Origin: DATFWC01 sp045801465
GTDB lineage: Bacteria > Pseudomonadota > Alphaproteobacteria > Rhizobiales > Xanthobacteraceae
Direction: 5' to 3'
DNA length: 44,043 bases
Assembly: GCA_045801465.1 (NCBI GenBank)
Contig: JBJMSU010000073.1
Span: 1-44,043 of the forward strand
Shown one piece after another: positions 23,771-32,104 of this stretch. Below the pieces are notes generated by a model. The model did not search any database. It was not told the DNA's origin and saw nothing but the letters and a program-made list of their open reading frames with translations. The stretch's first letter is position 1; each line of letters starts with the position of its first letter. The translations under genes were made by a program, and so were the position numbers.

Positions 23771-24469
23771 GCCATTGCGGTCGCGGGCGATATCGGCGAG
23801 CTTGGCGGGGTCGCAGAACAGGCGGTCCAAGGTCCGTTTGACGGCACCCGCGGATTCGAGCGCGCCGAGCGCCGCATTCACTTTGGGGCGGCTCGCCCCG
23901 AGCAGCTGCGCAAGCTCCGCTTGCGAGAACCCCAGCTCGAGCGGCACGCGTTTCCCCGGCGGCGTCGGCGCGTTGCCGAGCGCCAGAAGCAGGAATTGAG
24001 CAAGCCGCGCCTCGAGCGGATGAAGCGCGATGGCGCCCAACTGCGTGCTGGTTTCACGCAACCGCCGGCACAGGCAGGCCACGACGCCGGTCGAAATTCC
24101 CGGCCGTGTCGACCAAAGATTGCGAAACGCATCGCGTTCGAGCGCATACGCCGTGACAGGCGTGAGTGCGGTCGCGTCCGCGGTCCGCGGGCTGCCGTCG
24201 AGGGCTGCGATCTCGCCGAACAGGTCGCCCGCCGCCGCATGGCGAAAGCTCAGTTCCCGCCCCTCTTCGGACGTAATCGCCAGCCGCACGCGGCCTTCCC
24301 GCACCACATAAAGATGACTTCCAGGATCGCCGCGCGCGAACGGCATCGCACCTTTGTCGAAGCGGACCTCGCGGAAAAGCGAGGCGCAGGCTTCGAGATC
24401 CTCGGCCGCGAGCCCGCCGAAGAGATCGGTGCCGGACAGAAGCGGAATGACGATGTCTTTGTTCGACAC
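23768..24469 (-). CDS. Crp/Fnr-family transcriptional regulator
   Basis: A 233-residue regulator. An N-terminal cyclic-nucleotide-binding beta-roll (about 12-125) is present: FARGDPGSHLYVVREGRVRL, FGEIAALDGSPRTADATALT. GEIAALDGSPRTADA resembles the phosphate-binding cassette, so cAMP binding is plausible. A long dimer helix follows, then a winged helix-turn-helix (about 160-225, FSQAELAQLLGASRPKVNAA). No Fnr-type cysteine cluster is seen. The start is GTG 24469, five bases after the FecR-like stop; a longer upstream frame is antisense noise overlapping that gene. With the downstream cyclase it could form a closed cAMP loop: CHASE2 cyclase makes cAMP, this protein reads it. Confidence 0.88.
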   Translation of the reverse strand: MSNKDIVIPLLSGTDLFGGLAAEDLEACASLFREVRFDKGAMPFARGDPGSHLYVVREGRVRLAITSEEGRELSFRHAAAGDLFGEIAALDGSPRTADATALTPVTAYALERDAFRNLWSTRPGISTGVVACLCRRLRETSTQLGAIALHPLEARLAQFLLLALGNAPTPPGKRVPLELGFSQAELAQLLGASRPKVNAALGALESAGAVKRTLDRLFCDPAKLADIARDRNG

Positions 24470-24474
24470 GGGTC

Positions 24475-25113
24475 TTAGGAGACGGTGGCGAGCGCTTCGC
24501 GGATGCGTGGCGGGCCCCAGCGTGAAGGAGGAGATGGCGCGTCGCCGGGATAACGGATGTCGGTGCCCTCTCCGGCGTGTAATGTGACCGTCCCGAGGCC
24601 TGCCGTGACCGTCACGGTGCCCCGTTCCACGAATACGCCGAACACGGCCCGGCTCGGGCCGGCGAAGAAGCGTGTTCCCCGCACCGCGATCAGGCCGAAC
24701 GGGGTGCGGATCTGGATGGCGGTGGGCGCCGCGCCGGCGGCACGGTCGAACAGCATCGGCCCGGATTGCAGCGTGAGCTCGCCGCCTGCACTCACCAAAT
24801 AACGATCGATGGTGATGCGCGCCTTCTCGCCCAGCCTCAAACGGGTATTGCCGCCGAGCTGCATGCTCAGGCGGGACTCCGCTCCCGTGCCGCACTGGTC
24901 GCCGAGGAAGACCGGCGCATTGCGATCGAGCACGCGGCGGGCGGCGCTCGCTTCCGCGAAGGCTTCCCCCTTCACGGACTCCACGGCGCCGGCGCGCTGA
25001 GCGCTCTCCGCCTTCGCGTCGCCGGCGATGACCAGTCCAAAACTCGCCAGAGCGGCGCCCAGCAACGAGCGCCGATGAAGCAGCCGATCGGCCGGGAAGT
25101 CGTCATCCAACAT
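24475..25113 (-). CDS. FecR-domain exported protein
   Basis: A 212-residue protein with an N-terminal export signal (residues 1-35, with HRRSLLGAALASFGLVIAG, Tat-like twin Arg) and a FecR-type beta-domain: VKGEAFAEA, GTGAESRLSMQLGGNTRLRL, IQIRTPFGLIAVRGTRFFAG, GVFVERGTVTVTAG. FecR domains in the periplasm carry surface signals to regulators. ATG 25113 has GGAG 5 bases upstream. It is the first gene of a FecR/Crp/CHASE2-cyclase operon. I infer that it interacts with the periplasmic CHASE2 sensor. Confidence 0.82.
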   Translation of the reverse strand: MLDDDFPADRLLHRRSLLGAALASFGLVIAGDAKAESAQRAGAVESVKGEAFAEASAARRVLDRNAPVFLGDQCGTGAESRLSMQLGGNTRLRLGEKARITIDRYLVSAGGELTLQSGPMLFDRAAGAAPTAIQIRTPFGLIAVRGTRFFAGPSRAVFGVFVERGTVTVTAGLGTVTLHAGEGTDIRYPGDAPSPPSRWGPPRIREALATVS

Positions 25114-25472
25114 GGGCACTCCGATCTCCTCGCGGCGCGCCAAGAGGAGCCGCCCGAGAGTCCCTGGCGTCCAGTGCATGGTCCGGCGAAGCCTTCAGAT
25201 GCTGGCCGCGGCACCGGCTTCCGTCCCACAACGTGCGCCACTCACCAGATTATAGCGCACGTCCCGATCCAAAAGGCAGGGCCATGCTTCGTTTTGCATG
25301 TGACACCCGTTGGACGCGGCGACGCAGGATTCGTTCAAATGCAACTTGCGTATGTAATACGCGCCGGCATTGCTGCCTGTGGCTGCGTCGCTGCCTGAAG
25401 GGAACACGCATATCCGGCGACTATCGGTTGCCATCATACGGCATCGTGCATCGTGCCGAAACGGGGTCCATC

Positions 25473-25512
25473 GTCAGAGGACATCCCGTCGGGTCAGAGG
25501 ACATCCCGTCGG
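25473..25512. repeat. 20-bp perfect tandem repeat (two units)
   Basis: GTCAGAGGACATCCCGTCGG occurs twice head to tail without spacing (25473-25492, 25493-25512), 40 bp before a large fold-back palindrome, in the 25114-25984 gap between the divergent FecR-like and RND genes. The remainder of that gap (25114-25470) holds no recognisable gene. Confidence 0.8.
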
Positions 25513-25551
25513 ATCGAATAGCTGGGAGATGACCGCATGCCGTGCCACATA

Positions 25552-25835
25552 CTCCACCTCTCCCCGCGTGCGGCTATCGCATTTGGTTTTTGTTGATGCA
25601 TTTCGATTGTCATCCCGGACGGATCGCGACAGCGAGCCGCTCCGGGATCCAAGTACCCCGGCCTACGAAATAAGCGCGAGACAGTGGATCCTGGGGTCCC
25701 GGGTCTGCAGCGCACCACTGCGCTGCGCTTCGTGCTGCGCTGCCCCTCGCCGCTGTGGCGGCTCGCCCGGGATGACAATCGAGAGGCCGTGCACGACAAA
25801 TGCGATTACCCTGCCGCACGCGGGGAGAGGTGGAG
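25552..25835. repeat. Nested fold-back palindromic element (284 bp)
   Basis: Three sets of perfect inverted repeats are nested. The outer 22-bp arms are 25552-25573 and 25814-25835, ending in the complement pair CTCCACCTCTCC / GGAGAGGTGGAG. The middle 10-bp arms are ATCGCATTTG (25576-25585) and its complement (25797-25806). The inner 16-bp arms TCGATTGTCATCCCGG are at 25603-25618 with their complement at 25767-25782. The centre resembles the GC-rich mosaic intergenic repeats of Bradyrhizobium-type genomes. It lies 150 bp upstream of the RND pump gene and could influence its expression. Confidence 0.85.
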
Positions 25836-25984
25836 CAAGCGGCACCGCCTGTGCGTCAAAAACCGGAAGGAGACCGCATAGCTGCCGCAAATGGCGTGCG
25901 GCCGCGCACTTGCTCGACAGAGTCGGTGGTCGATGCTACCAGAATTCGCTTCTTCGTCGTTCCCTTACGTTTCTGGCGCGCAAG

Positions 25985-28900
25985 ATGGCAGTCAACGTCT
26001 CGGCCTGGTCGATCCGACAGCCGCTGCCGGCGATCGTGATGGCGCTCGTCATCATGTTCTTAGGCTGGGTGTCGTTCCAGAAGCTGGCGATCACGCGGCT
26101 GCCCAACGTCGACATCCCGGTCATCTCGGTTACCATCACGCAGTTCGGCGCGGCGCCAGCGGAGCTCGAGTCGCAGGTCACCAAGCAGGTCGAGGACGCC
26201 GTGTCGGGCGTCGGCGGCGTGCGCCATATCACCTCGGCGATCACCGACGGCGTGTCCAGCACCACCATTGCGTTTCGCCTCGAGACCGACACCGATCGCG
26301 CGCTCAACGACGTGAAGGACGCCGTCACGAGGGTGCGCGGCAATCTCCCCAGCGGGATCAGCGAGCCGCTCATCCAGCGCATCGACGTGGTCGGACTGCC
26401 GATCCTCACCTATGCGGCGATCGCCGCAGGCAAGACGCCGGAGCAGCTGTCGTATTTCGTCGACGACGTGGTCAAGCGGGCGCTGCAAGGGGTGCGCGGC
26501 GTCGGCCGCGTCGAGCGCATCGGCGGCGTCGACCGCGAGATCCGCGTCGGGCTCGATCCCGACCGCCTCCAGGCGGTCGGCTTGACGGCGCTCGATATCA
26601 GCCGCCGCCTGCGCGGCACCGTCGTCGACCTCGCCGGCGGCCGCACCGAAATCGGGGGCCGCGACCAGTCGATCCGAACGCTCGCCGGCGCCAAGACCCT
26701 GGGCGGGCTCGCTGCCACGCGGATCGCGCTGCCGATGGGCGGCGAGGTCCGCCTCGACGACCTCGGAACCGTCACCGATACGATCGCCGAGCCGCGCACC
26801 TTTGCTCGTGCCGACGGGGAGCCCGTCGTCGGCTTCAGCATCCTGCGCTCGAAAGGCGCGAGCGATGTTACGGTTTCCGAGGCGGTGGCCAAGCGGATCG
26901 ACGCGCTCAAGGCCGAGCACCCGGAAGTCGACCTGAAGCTGATCGATTCCTCCGTCACCTACACGGTCGGCAGCTACGATTCGGCCATGCACACGCTGTA
27001 TGAGGGCGCGGCGCTGGCAATCGTCGTCGTACTGCTGTTTCTGCGCGACATCAGGGCGACCATCATCGCCGCCGTCACGCTGCCGCTGTCGATCCTGCCG
27101 TCGTTCTGGGCGATGGATATGCTCGGCTTCTCGCTCAACATGGTGAGCCTGCTCGCCATCACGCTGTCCACCGGCATCCTGGTCGACGACGCGATCGTCG
27201 AGATCGAGAACATCGTGCGGCACATCCGCATGGGCAAATCCCCTTACCAGGCCGCGCTCGAAGCCGCCGACGAGATCGGGCTGGCGGTCATCGCCATCAG
27301 CCTGACCATCTGTGCGGTGTTCGCGCCGGCGAGCTTCCTGACGTCGTTGACCGGCCAATTCTTCAAGCAGTTCGGCCTCACGGTCTCGATCCAGGTGCTG
27401 TTCTCGCTGCTGTGCGCGCGGCTGATCACGCCCATGCTCGCCGCCTATTTCATGACCTCGCATGCCGCCCACGAGGAGAAGCGGGATGGCCGCGTGATGG
27501 CGCTCTACACGCAGCTGGTCGGCTGGTCGGTGCGGCATCGCTTCATCACCGTCGCCATCGGGATCGCGCTGTTCGCGCTGTCGATCCTGAGCATGCGCCT
27601 GCTGCCATCCAGTTTCCTGCCGGTTCAGGACACCGGACGTTCGCTGCTTGCCGTCGAGCTGCCGTCCGGCTCGCAGCTCACCGAAACCGAAAACATCACC
27701 GAGGAGATCGTCAAGCGCCTGCGCAAGCGGCCGGAAATCAAGGGCGTATTCGTCGATGGCGGACGCATTCCGCCGGCCGCCGTCGAAGTGCGCAAGGCAT
27801 CGCTGACCATCAACTACGTGCCCACGTCGGAACGCAAGCTGCACCAACGCCAGCTCGAGCTGGAGATCGGCCGCGACCTCGCCGACATCCCGGACATCCG
27901 CTACTGGTTCCTTGACGAGAACGGCAAGCGCGCCGTGACCTTCGTGATCACCGGCGCCGATTCGAGTACGGTCGGCAATGTGGCGGCCGAGCTCGCCACG
28001 CAGATGCGGCGCATTCCCAGCATCGCCAACGTGGTGTCGTCGGCCGCGCTCGACCGGCCGGAGCTGCGCATCCACCCGCGCCTGGACCTGGCGGTGCGGC
28101 TCGGCATCTCGACGGAGAGCTTGTCGGAGACCATCCGCGTCGCGACCATCGGCGACGTCGGCCAGGCGCTGGCGAAGTTCAATACCGGCGATCGCCTCGT
28201 TCCCATCCGGGTTCTGCTCGAGGAGAGCGCCCGCGCCGACCGGCAAGTGCTCGAGCAGTTGAAGGTGCCGACCCCGCGCGGCGGCGGCGTGCCGCTCAAC
28301 GCCATCAGCGACATTCAGCTCGGTCAGGGGCCGATCGCGATCAACCGCTTCGATCGCGAACGGCAGGCCACGATCGAGGCCGATCTCGTCGGCAACGCCG
28401 CCCTCAGCCAGGCCCGAGACGCCGTCAAGGCGCTCCCGGTCATGAAGAACCTTCCGTCCGGCATCAAGGTCACCGAGGCCGGCGATGCCGAGCTGCAGGA
28501 GGAGCTGTTCGCGGATTTCGGCTCCGCCATGCGCGATGGACTGATCATGGTCTATGCCGTGCTGGTGGTCCTGTTCGGGAGCTTCCTGCAGCCGATCACG
28601 ATTTTGTTTTCGCTGCCCTTGTCCATCGGCGGCGCCATCATCGCCCTGATCCTCACCGGCAAACCGCTGAGTGCGGTGGTCGTGATCGGCATCCTGATGC
28701 TGATGGGCATCGTCACCAAGAACGCCATCCTGCTCGTCGATTTCATGCTCGAGGCCATAAGCCGCGGCGTCGAGCGCACCACCGCCATCATCGAGGCCGG
28801 CCAGAAGCGTGCGCGCCCCATCGTCATGACGACGGTCGCCATGGTGTCCGGCATGATCCCGAGCGCCTTGGCCTTCGGCGCCGGCGGCGATGCCCGCTCG

Positions 28901-29377
28901 CCCATGGCGATCGCCGTCATCGGCGGACTTCTCCTCTCGACGGTGCTGTCGTTGCTGTTCGTGCCGGCCTTCTTCGCCCTGATGGACGACGTCGGGCAGC
29001 TGTCGTGGCGCGTGTTCGGGCGCTTCGTCGGCTCGACGGCGCTCGGCTCGGCTCCGCCCACGCCTGCCCCGCCTGTGCCTGTCGAGGCTGCGCCAGCCGC
29101 ATCTGCGGCCGTCGACCTTGCGCCTGCCGAGACCGCAGCTGCCGAGGCCGCGCCGGTCAACGCTGCGCCTGCCGTATCTCCGCCGCCTGAGCCCTCGCCC
29201 GCCGATGTCACGTCTACCGGCCCCGCATCCGACAAGACCGTGGTGGTCGGAGCCGCGCCCGCGGCCGCCGCTCCTACCAAGACCGTGGTTGCCCAGACCG
29301 TGCCTGACGATGGCGCAACGGCATCACCTCCCCACAAACCCGACAACAAGACAGATCATCCGGCCGCCGCGGAGTGA
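25985..29377 (+). CDS. RND efflux pump inner-membrane permease (HAE1/AcrB type)
   Basis: A proton-driven multidrug exporter subunit of 1130 residues. The N terminus is SIRQPLPAIVMALVIMFLGW, then the periplasmic porter loops, a TM domain with VDDAIVEIENIV (proton-relay Asp401, Asp402) and, in the second half, GIVTKNAILLVDF with relay Lys912. Homologues need a periplasmic adaptor and an outer-membrane channel; neither gene is adjacent, so partners must come from elsewhere. From about residue 1020 the protein has a 110-residue Ala/Pro-rich low-complexity cytoplasmic tail that ordinary AcrB lacks. ATG 25985 is chosen from homology; a clear ribosome binding site is missing and the frame is open upstream to 25370 through repeat DNA. 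A long antisense frame over this gene is spurious. Confidence 0.93.
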   Translation: MAVNVSAWSIRQPLPAIVMALVIMFLGWVSFQKLAITRLPNVDIPVISVTITQFGAAPAELESQVTKQVEDAVSGVGGVRHITSAITDGVSSTTIAFRLETDTDRALNDVKDAVTRVRGNLPSGISEPLIQRIDVVGLPILTYAAIAAGKTPEQLSYFVDDVVKRALQGVRGVGRVERIGGVDREIRVGLDPDRLQAVGLTALDISRRLRGTVVDLAGGRTEIGGRDQSIRTLAGAKTLGGLAATRIALPMGGEVRLDDLGTVTDTIAEPRTFARADGEPVVGFSILRSKGASDVTVSEAVAKRIDALKAEHPEVDLKLIDSSVTYTVGSYDSAMHTLYEGAALAIVVVLLFLRDIRATIIAAVTLPLSILPSFWAMDMLGFSLNMVSLLAITLSTGILVDDAIVEIENIVRHIRMGKSPYQAALEAADEIGLAVIAISLTICAVFAPASFLTSLTGQFFKQFGLTVSIQVLFSLLCARLITPMLAAYFMTSHAAHEEKRDGRVMALYTQLVGWSVRHRFITVAIGIALFALSILSMRLLPSSFLPVQDTGRSLLAVELPSGSQLTETENITEEIVKRLRKRPEIKGVFVDGGRIPPAAVEVRKASLTINYVPTSERKLHQRQLELEIGRDLADIPDIRYWFLDENGKRAVTFVITGADSSTVGNVAAELATQMRRIPSIANVVSSAALDRPELRIHPRLDLAVRLGISTESLSETIRVATIGDVGQALAKFNTGDRLVPIRVLLEESARADRQVLEQLKVPTPRGGGVPLNAISDIQLGQGPIAINRFDRERQATIEADLVGNAALSQARDAVKALPVMKNLPSGIKVTEAGDAELQEELFADFGSAMRDGLIMVYAVLVVLFGSFLQPITILFSLPLSIGGAIIALILTGKPLSAVVVIGILMLMGIVTKNAILLVDFMLEAISRGVERTTAIIEAGQKRARPIVMTTVAMVSGMIPSALAFGAGGDARSPMAIAVIGGLLLSTVLSLLFVPAFFALMDDVGQLSWRVFGRFVGSTALGSAPPTPAPPVPVEAAPAASAAVDLAPAETAAAEAAPVNAAPAVSPPPEPSPADVTSTGPASDKTVVVGAAPAAAAPTKTVVAQTVPDDGATASPPHKPDNKTDHPAAAE

Positions 29378-29387
29378 CAGCGGGTCA

Positions 29388-29405
29388 TTTCCGCGCAAGC
29401 GGGAA
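29388..29405. repeat. Short REP-like hairpin after the RND gene
   Basis: TTTCCGC-GCAA-GCGGGAA forms a small hairpin 10 bp beyond the RND stop. It has the look of the common proteobacterial dispersed motif with CCGC-GCAA-GCGGGAA. It may serve as a weak terminator. Confidence 0.35.
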
Positions 29406-29479
29406 CCTATGGCCACTGACGGTGCGGTCGATTTTCCCACGATGAGGATGGGTCCCAGCGTCGCGGGGACGAGTCCGGA

Positions 29480-29765
29480 TCGCAGTTCGAATATCTTTTG
29501 CGGCGTGCGGTGCAGCCGCTCGACGGAACCGTCCGGGCGGGTGAGGAAATTGTCGCACACGGTGGCGAAGAGATCGCGGGTAAGAACGCTCGGGTGAATG
29601 CCGATATTCATGTCGGCTTCGATCGTCATCTCCTCGTCGTGGCGCACCAGCGGACGCTCGACCGAGTCGTAGCCCTGGCCGTGGCCGTGCAGCCGCGTTT
29701 CTTCCGCAAAGCCGCGCTCGCGCATGTCGGCGTTGTAGGCGGCAAAGACATCGCGGCACGTTCGC
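29480..29765 (-). pseudogene. C-terminal remnant of an M24-family (Xaa-Pro) peptidase
   Basis: The minus frame encodes DVFAAYNADMRERGF, HGHGQGYDSVERPLVRHDEE, ADMNIGIHPSVLTRDLFATV, CDNFLT and finally RTPQKIFEL. These match the C-terminal half of creatinase-like M24 metallopeptidases (HGQGYD...VRHDE...MNI..HP; TPQKIFE). The conserved His and Glu of this half are present, but the N-terminal domain and first metal Asp pair are absent. The normal stop after IFEL is lost, so the frame reads on into repeat DNA. The homology ends abruptly near 29766, where a toxin-antitoxin remnant begins. Confidence 0.72.
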
Positions 29766-29767
29766 TC

Positions 29768-29904
29768 GACTCGACGGCGACGCCGGCAACGGCATCAGCA
29801 CGGATGAAATCATGGCCCTGACACGCGGCGAGCGCAGAATGATCCTCGTCGATGCAAACGTCCTGCTCCAACATAGCTGGACGGATGAAGCCATCCCGTT
29901 CTAG
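29768..29904 (+). pseudogene. Remnant of a VapBC-like toxin-antitoxin pair
   Basis: The plus frame reads GISTDEIMALTRGE, like the C terminus of a VapB antitoxin, then continues without a stop into MILVDANVLLQH (ATG 29839). That is the start of a PIN-domain toxin with its first metal Asp. The PIN frame stops after 22 codons (TAG 29902-29904). Most of the toxin is missing, so the locus is dead. It is distinct from the intact vapBC at 20.7-21.4 kb. Confidence 0.55.
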
Positions 29905-30947
29905 CCGCCGGCGCAGACCTCGGCATGGATGTTCAGGAGCTTGAGGACCGTCTCCTTCGAGCGGGCGCGCGCCATGCCGCATTCGGTGGCGATGCCGAAT
30001 TTCGGCGCGTGCCGGCGGGCCGCCGCAATGCGCGCCCTGGTGCCGTCGACACCGTCCCTGGCATGAACGACGCCGAGAAACAGCTCGGTCCCGGCAGTGA
30101 GCTTGAGATCGGCGAACGGGCGATGGAATGCGTCGTCCTTACGGTCCACCGGCACCGGCATGTGAATATAGGCAAGCTTGTGCTCGATCGCTTGCGCCAG
30201 GGCGTTGGCGAACTCGACCATCTTCGCCGCGTCGCTGGGTTCGACGAAATGCTTCCCGGCGAAATCGCCGTAGCAGAGATGCAGGCCGAGCTCGACGTCG
30301 TCGGGAACGGCGCCGCACAGGCGCTGCATGCGCGCGAGAACTGCAGGTCCGGGCTGATCGGCGTGCGGCACCGCGTCGGTTTTTTGCCCATCCCAGACGA
30401 TCATCTCGTTGCACACATCCCACTGGATGCACAGGTCGCGATGCGGGATGTGGCGGCACAGCGCGGCAACCTCGGCGATCATGGCCCTTTCATAGGCAGC
30501 CTCGACCGTGGGCAATGCGTCGGCGACGACGACGGAGCTGACCACGGCAAACGGCGTCGGCAGGCACACCTGAAACCGGATGCCGTGCGGCAGCTCGCCC
30601 TTTTCGCGCGCCGCCATGAAGTCGAGATAAGAGGCGCGCGCCTCGCGCGCGTAGCCGAGCTCGCCGAAGCGCACGTCGGACGGCATAATGCCTTCCGCCA
30701 GCGTCAGCAGCGGGAACCGATTGGTCGGGCGCACCGCGCCGGACGGGTCCGGCCGCAGGCAGGTGCTGGCGCGGAGCAGCGGATATTGCCAGCTGATCCA
30801 CAGGCGACGTCCGCCGACTTCGCCGTCGGGAACGCGGCGCAGGTGGGGGCCCAGCAGCTTGCCGACCGTGGCGAAGACCTCTTCGACGGTGTCGAGGCCG
30901 ATGCTGCCGACGAGATGGACGTTCACGCTGTCTCCTATATGGCTCAC
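29901..30947 (-). CDS. MetE/UROD-like fold protein of unknown substrate
   Basis: A 348-residue protein that looks like the C-terminal catalytic barrel of cobalamin-independent methionine synthase. It has VHLVGSIGLDTVEEVFATVG at the start, LCIQWDVCNEMIVWDG, and GLHLCYGDFAGKHF, corresponding to the zinc-binding H-x-C-x-G of MetE, and VVHARDGVDGTRARI near the end. It lacks the N-terminal MetE half and a clear homocysteine site, so methyl transfer from another donor or a different reaction is possible. Start is GTG 30947 with GGAG upstream. It is divergent from the ogt-like gene, with 167 bp between them, and its stop overlaps the stop of the VapC remnant on the other strand. Confidence 0.75.
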   Translation of the reverse strand: MSHIGDSVNVHLVGSIGLDTVEEVFATVGKLLGPHLRRVPDGEVGGRRLWISWQYPLLRASTCLRPDPSGAVRPTNRFPLLTLAEGIMPSDVRFGELGYAREARASYLDFMAAREKGELPHGIRFQVCLPTPFAVVSSVVVADALPTVEAAYERAMIAEVAALCRHIPHRDLCIQWDVCNEMIVWDGQKTDAVPHADQPGPAVLARMQRLCGAVPDDVELGLHLCYGDFAGKHFVEPSDAAKMVEFANALAQAIEHKLAYIHMPVPVDRKDDAFHRPFADLKLTAGTELFLGVVHARDGVDGTRARIAAARRHAPKFGIATECGMARARSKETVLKLLNIHAEVCAGG

Positions 30948-31114
30948 GATTTTGCTCCGCTTTTCAAGAAGGGAAGACCACCGAAGACGTGAGCGCGGCC
31001 TCGCTACGAAGAAGTGGCAGACTTTCAGCAGTCAAGCTTGGCACAGGAATCGGGTTGAATTTCCGCCTGGCGCTCTGATTTTCTGCGATACCTGAAGCTG
31101 TATATGAGGGCCGT

Positions 31115-31672
31115 ATGATGGGCCGGACTGCGCACCATTATTTTATCTTCGAAACCGCAAGCGGCTTCTGCGGCATCGCCTGGAGCAACGCCGGCATCAC
31201 CCGATTGCAGTTAGCGACGAGAAGCGCCGAAGCAGCCGAACGAGCTCTGCTGCGCCGGGTGCCCGGCGCCGAGCCCGGCCCGCCCACATCGGAGGTGGTC
31301 GAGGCAGTCGCCGCCGTGAAACGCTATTTCGCGGGCGAGGAAACGGATTTTTCCGGCTTCACGCTCGACCTCAGTGATCAAGACGCCTTGTTCAAGCAGA
31401 TCTACGCCGCAGCGCGGCAGGTCGGATGGGGCAACACCACCACCTATGGCACTTTGGCGAAGGAGATCGGCGCCGGGCCAGAGGCCGCGCGCGACGTCGG
31501 TCAAGCCATGGCCAAGAATCCGGTGCCGCTGATCATCCCCTGCCACCGGGTCTTGGCGGCCGGCGGCAAGGTTGGCGGTTTTTCCGCGCCAGGCGGCGCG
31601 GCGGCTAAGATCCGCATGCTTGAGCTGGAGGGCGTTCATCACGAGCAACCGCAGCGGTCTTTTGGGTTCTGA
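31115..31672 (+). CDS. ogt: Methylated-DNA-[protein]-cysteine S-methyltransferase (Ogt/Ada-C type)
   Basis: A suicide DNA-repair protein of 185 residues that removes O6-alkyl groups from guanine. The active-site motif PCHRV is within PLIIPCHRVLAAGGKVGGFS, preceded by the winged helix (VGWGNTTTYGTLAKEIGAG) and Arg-containing ARDVGQAMAKNPV. The N-terminal domain is present (FIFETASGFCGIAWS). Length is normal. Start ATG 31115 or 31118; GAGGG lies just upstream. It stands as a single gene. Confidence 0.94.
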   Translation: MMGRTAHHYFIFETASGFCGIAWSNAGITRLQLATRSAEAAERALLRRVPGAEPGPPTSEVVEAVAAVKRYFAGEETDFSGFTLDLSDQDALFKQIYAAARQVGWGNTTTYGTLAKEIGAGPEAARDVGQAMAKNPVPLIIPCHRVLAAGGKVGGFSAPGGAAAKIRMLELEGVHHEQPQRSFGF

Positions 31673-32104
31673 GCCTCGATCTTCGGCGGAGTGACGGACC
31701 TCGGCCTCGCTTGCGCAGGGCGAATGCTGGATGCGTGAGGGTTCCGAAGCGCCTTCTGAGTAGCCCGACGGACATGGGTGCGCCATGGCGCTGCCGATCA
31801 CGGGCGATTTACTCGCCGCATTGTCGCCAAGTCCGGATGACCGGTGACCCCAGCAGCTTGATCATTTTTTCGTCGCGTCCGGTTGGAACAAGTTCCGAGA
31901 CCCCTCCGTTGACGGTCGAGAACGGTGCGCGAGTGTGCCGCCTCCCGACATCGCCGTGTGCCCGGCATCTCGGCATATTGGACTGATCGCGAATGATGCT
32001 CGAAAGTTGGGCATCTGACCGCACGGCGCGAATCTGGAAGCCTAAAGCCCCTCCACACGCGAATCCCGTTCAACGTGGTGAACGCGACTTGCCGGGAGAT
32101 CCCA
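31673..32104. other. Intergenic stretch before the aldehyde oxidoreductase operon
   Basis: No supported gene. A minus-strand frame (about 31798-32073) contains SELVPTGRDEKMIKLLGSPV in one register, which might be a decayed small gene, but I cannot assign it. The promoter of the operon must lie here. Confidence 0.35.

Noticed and set aside
26060..28246. 728-codon open frame on the minus strand opposite the RND pump gene
   Set aside because: It is an exact antisense shadow of a well-supported gene. It is His/Asp/Arg-rich with no motifs, as expected where GC-rich third positions remove stops on the other strand.
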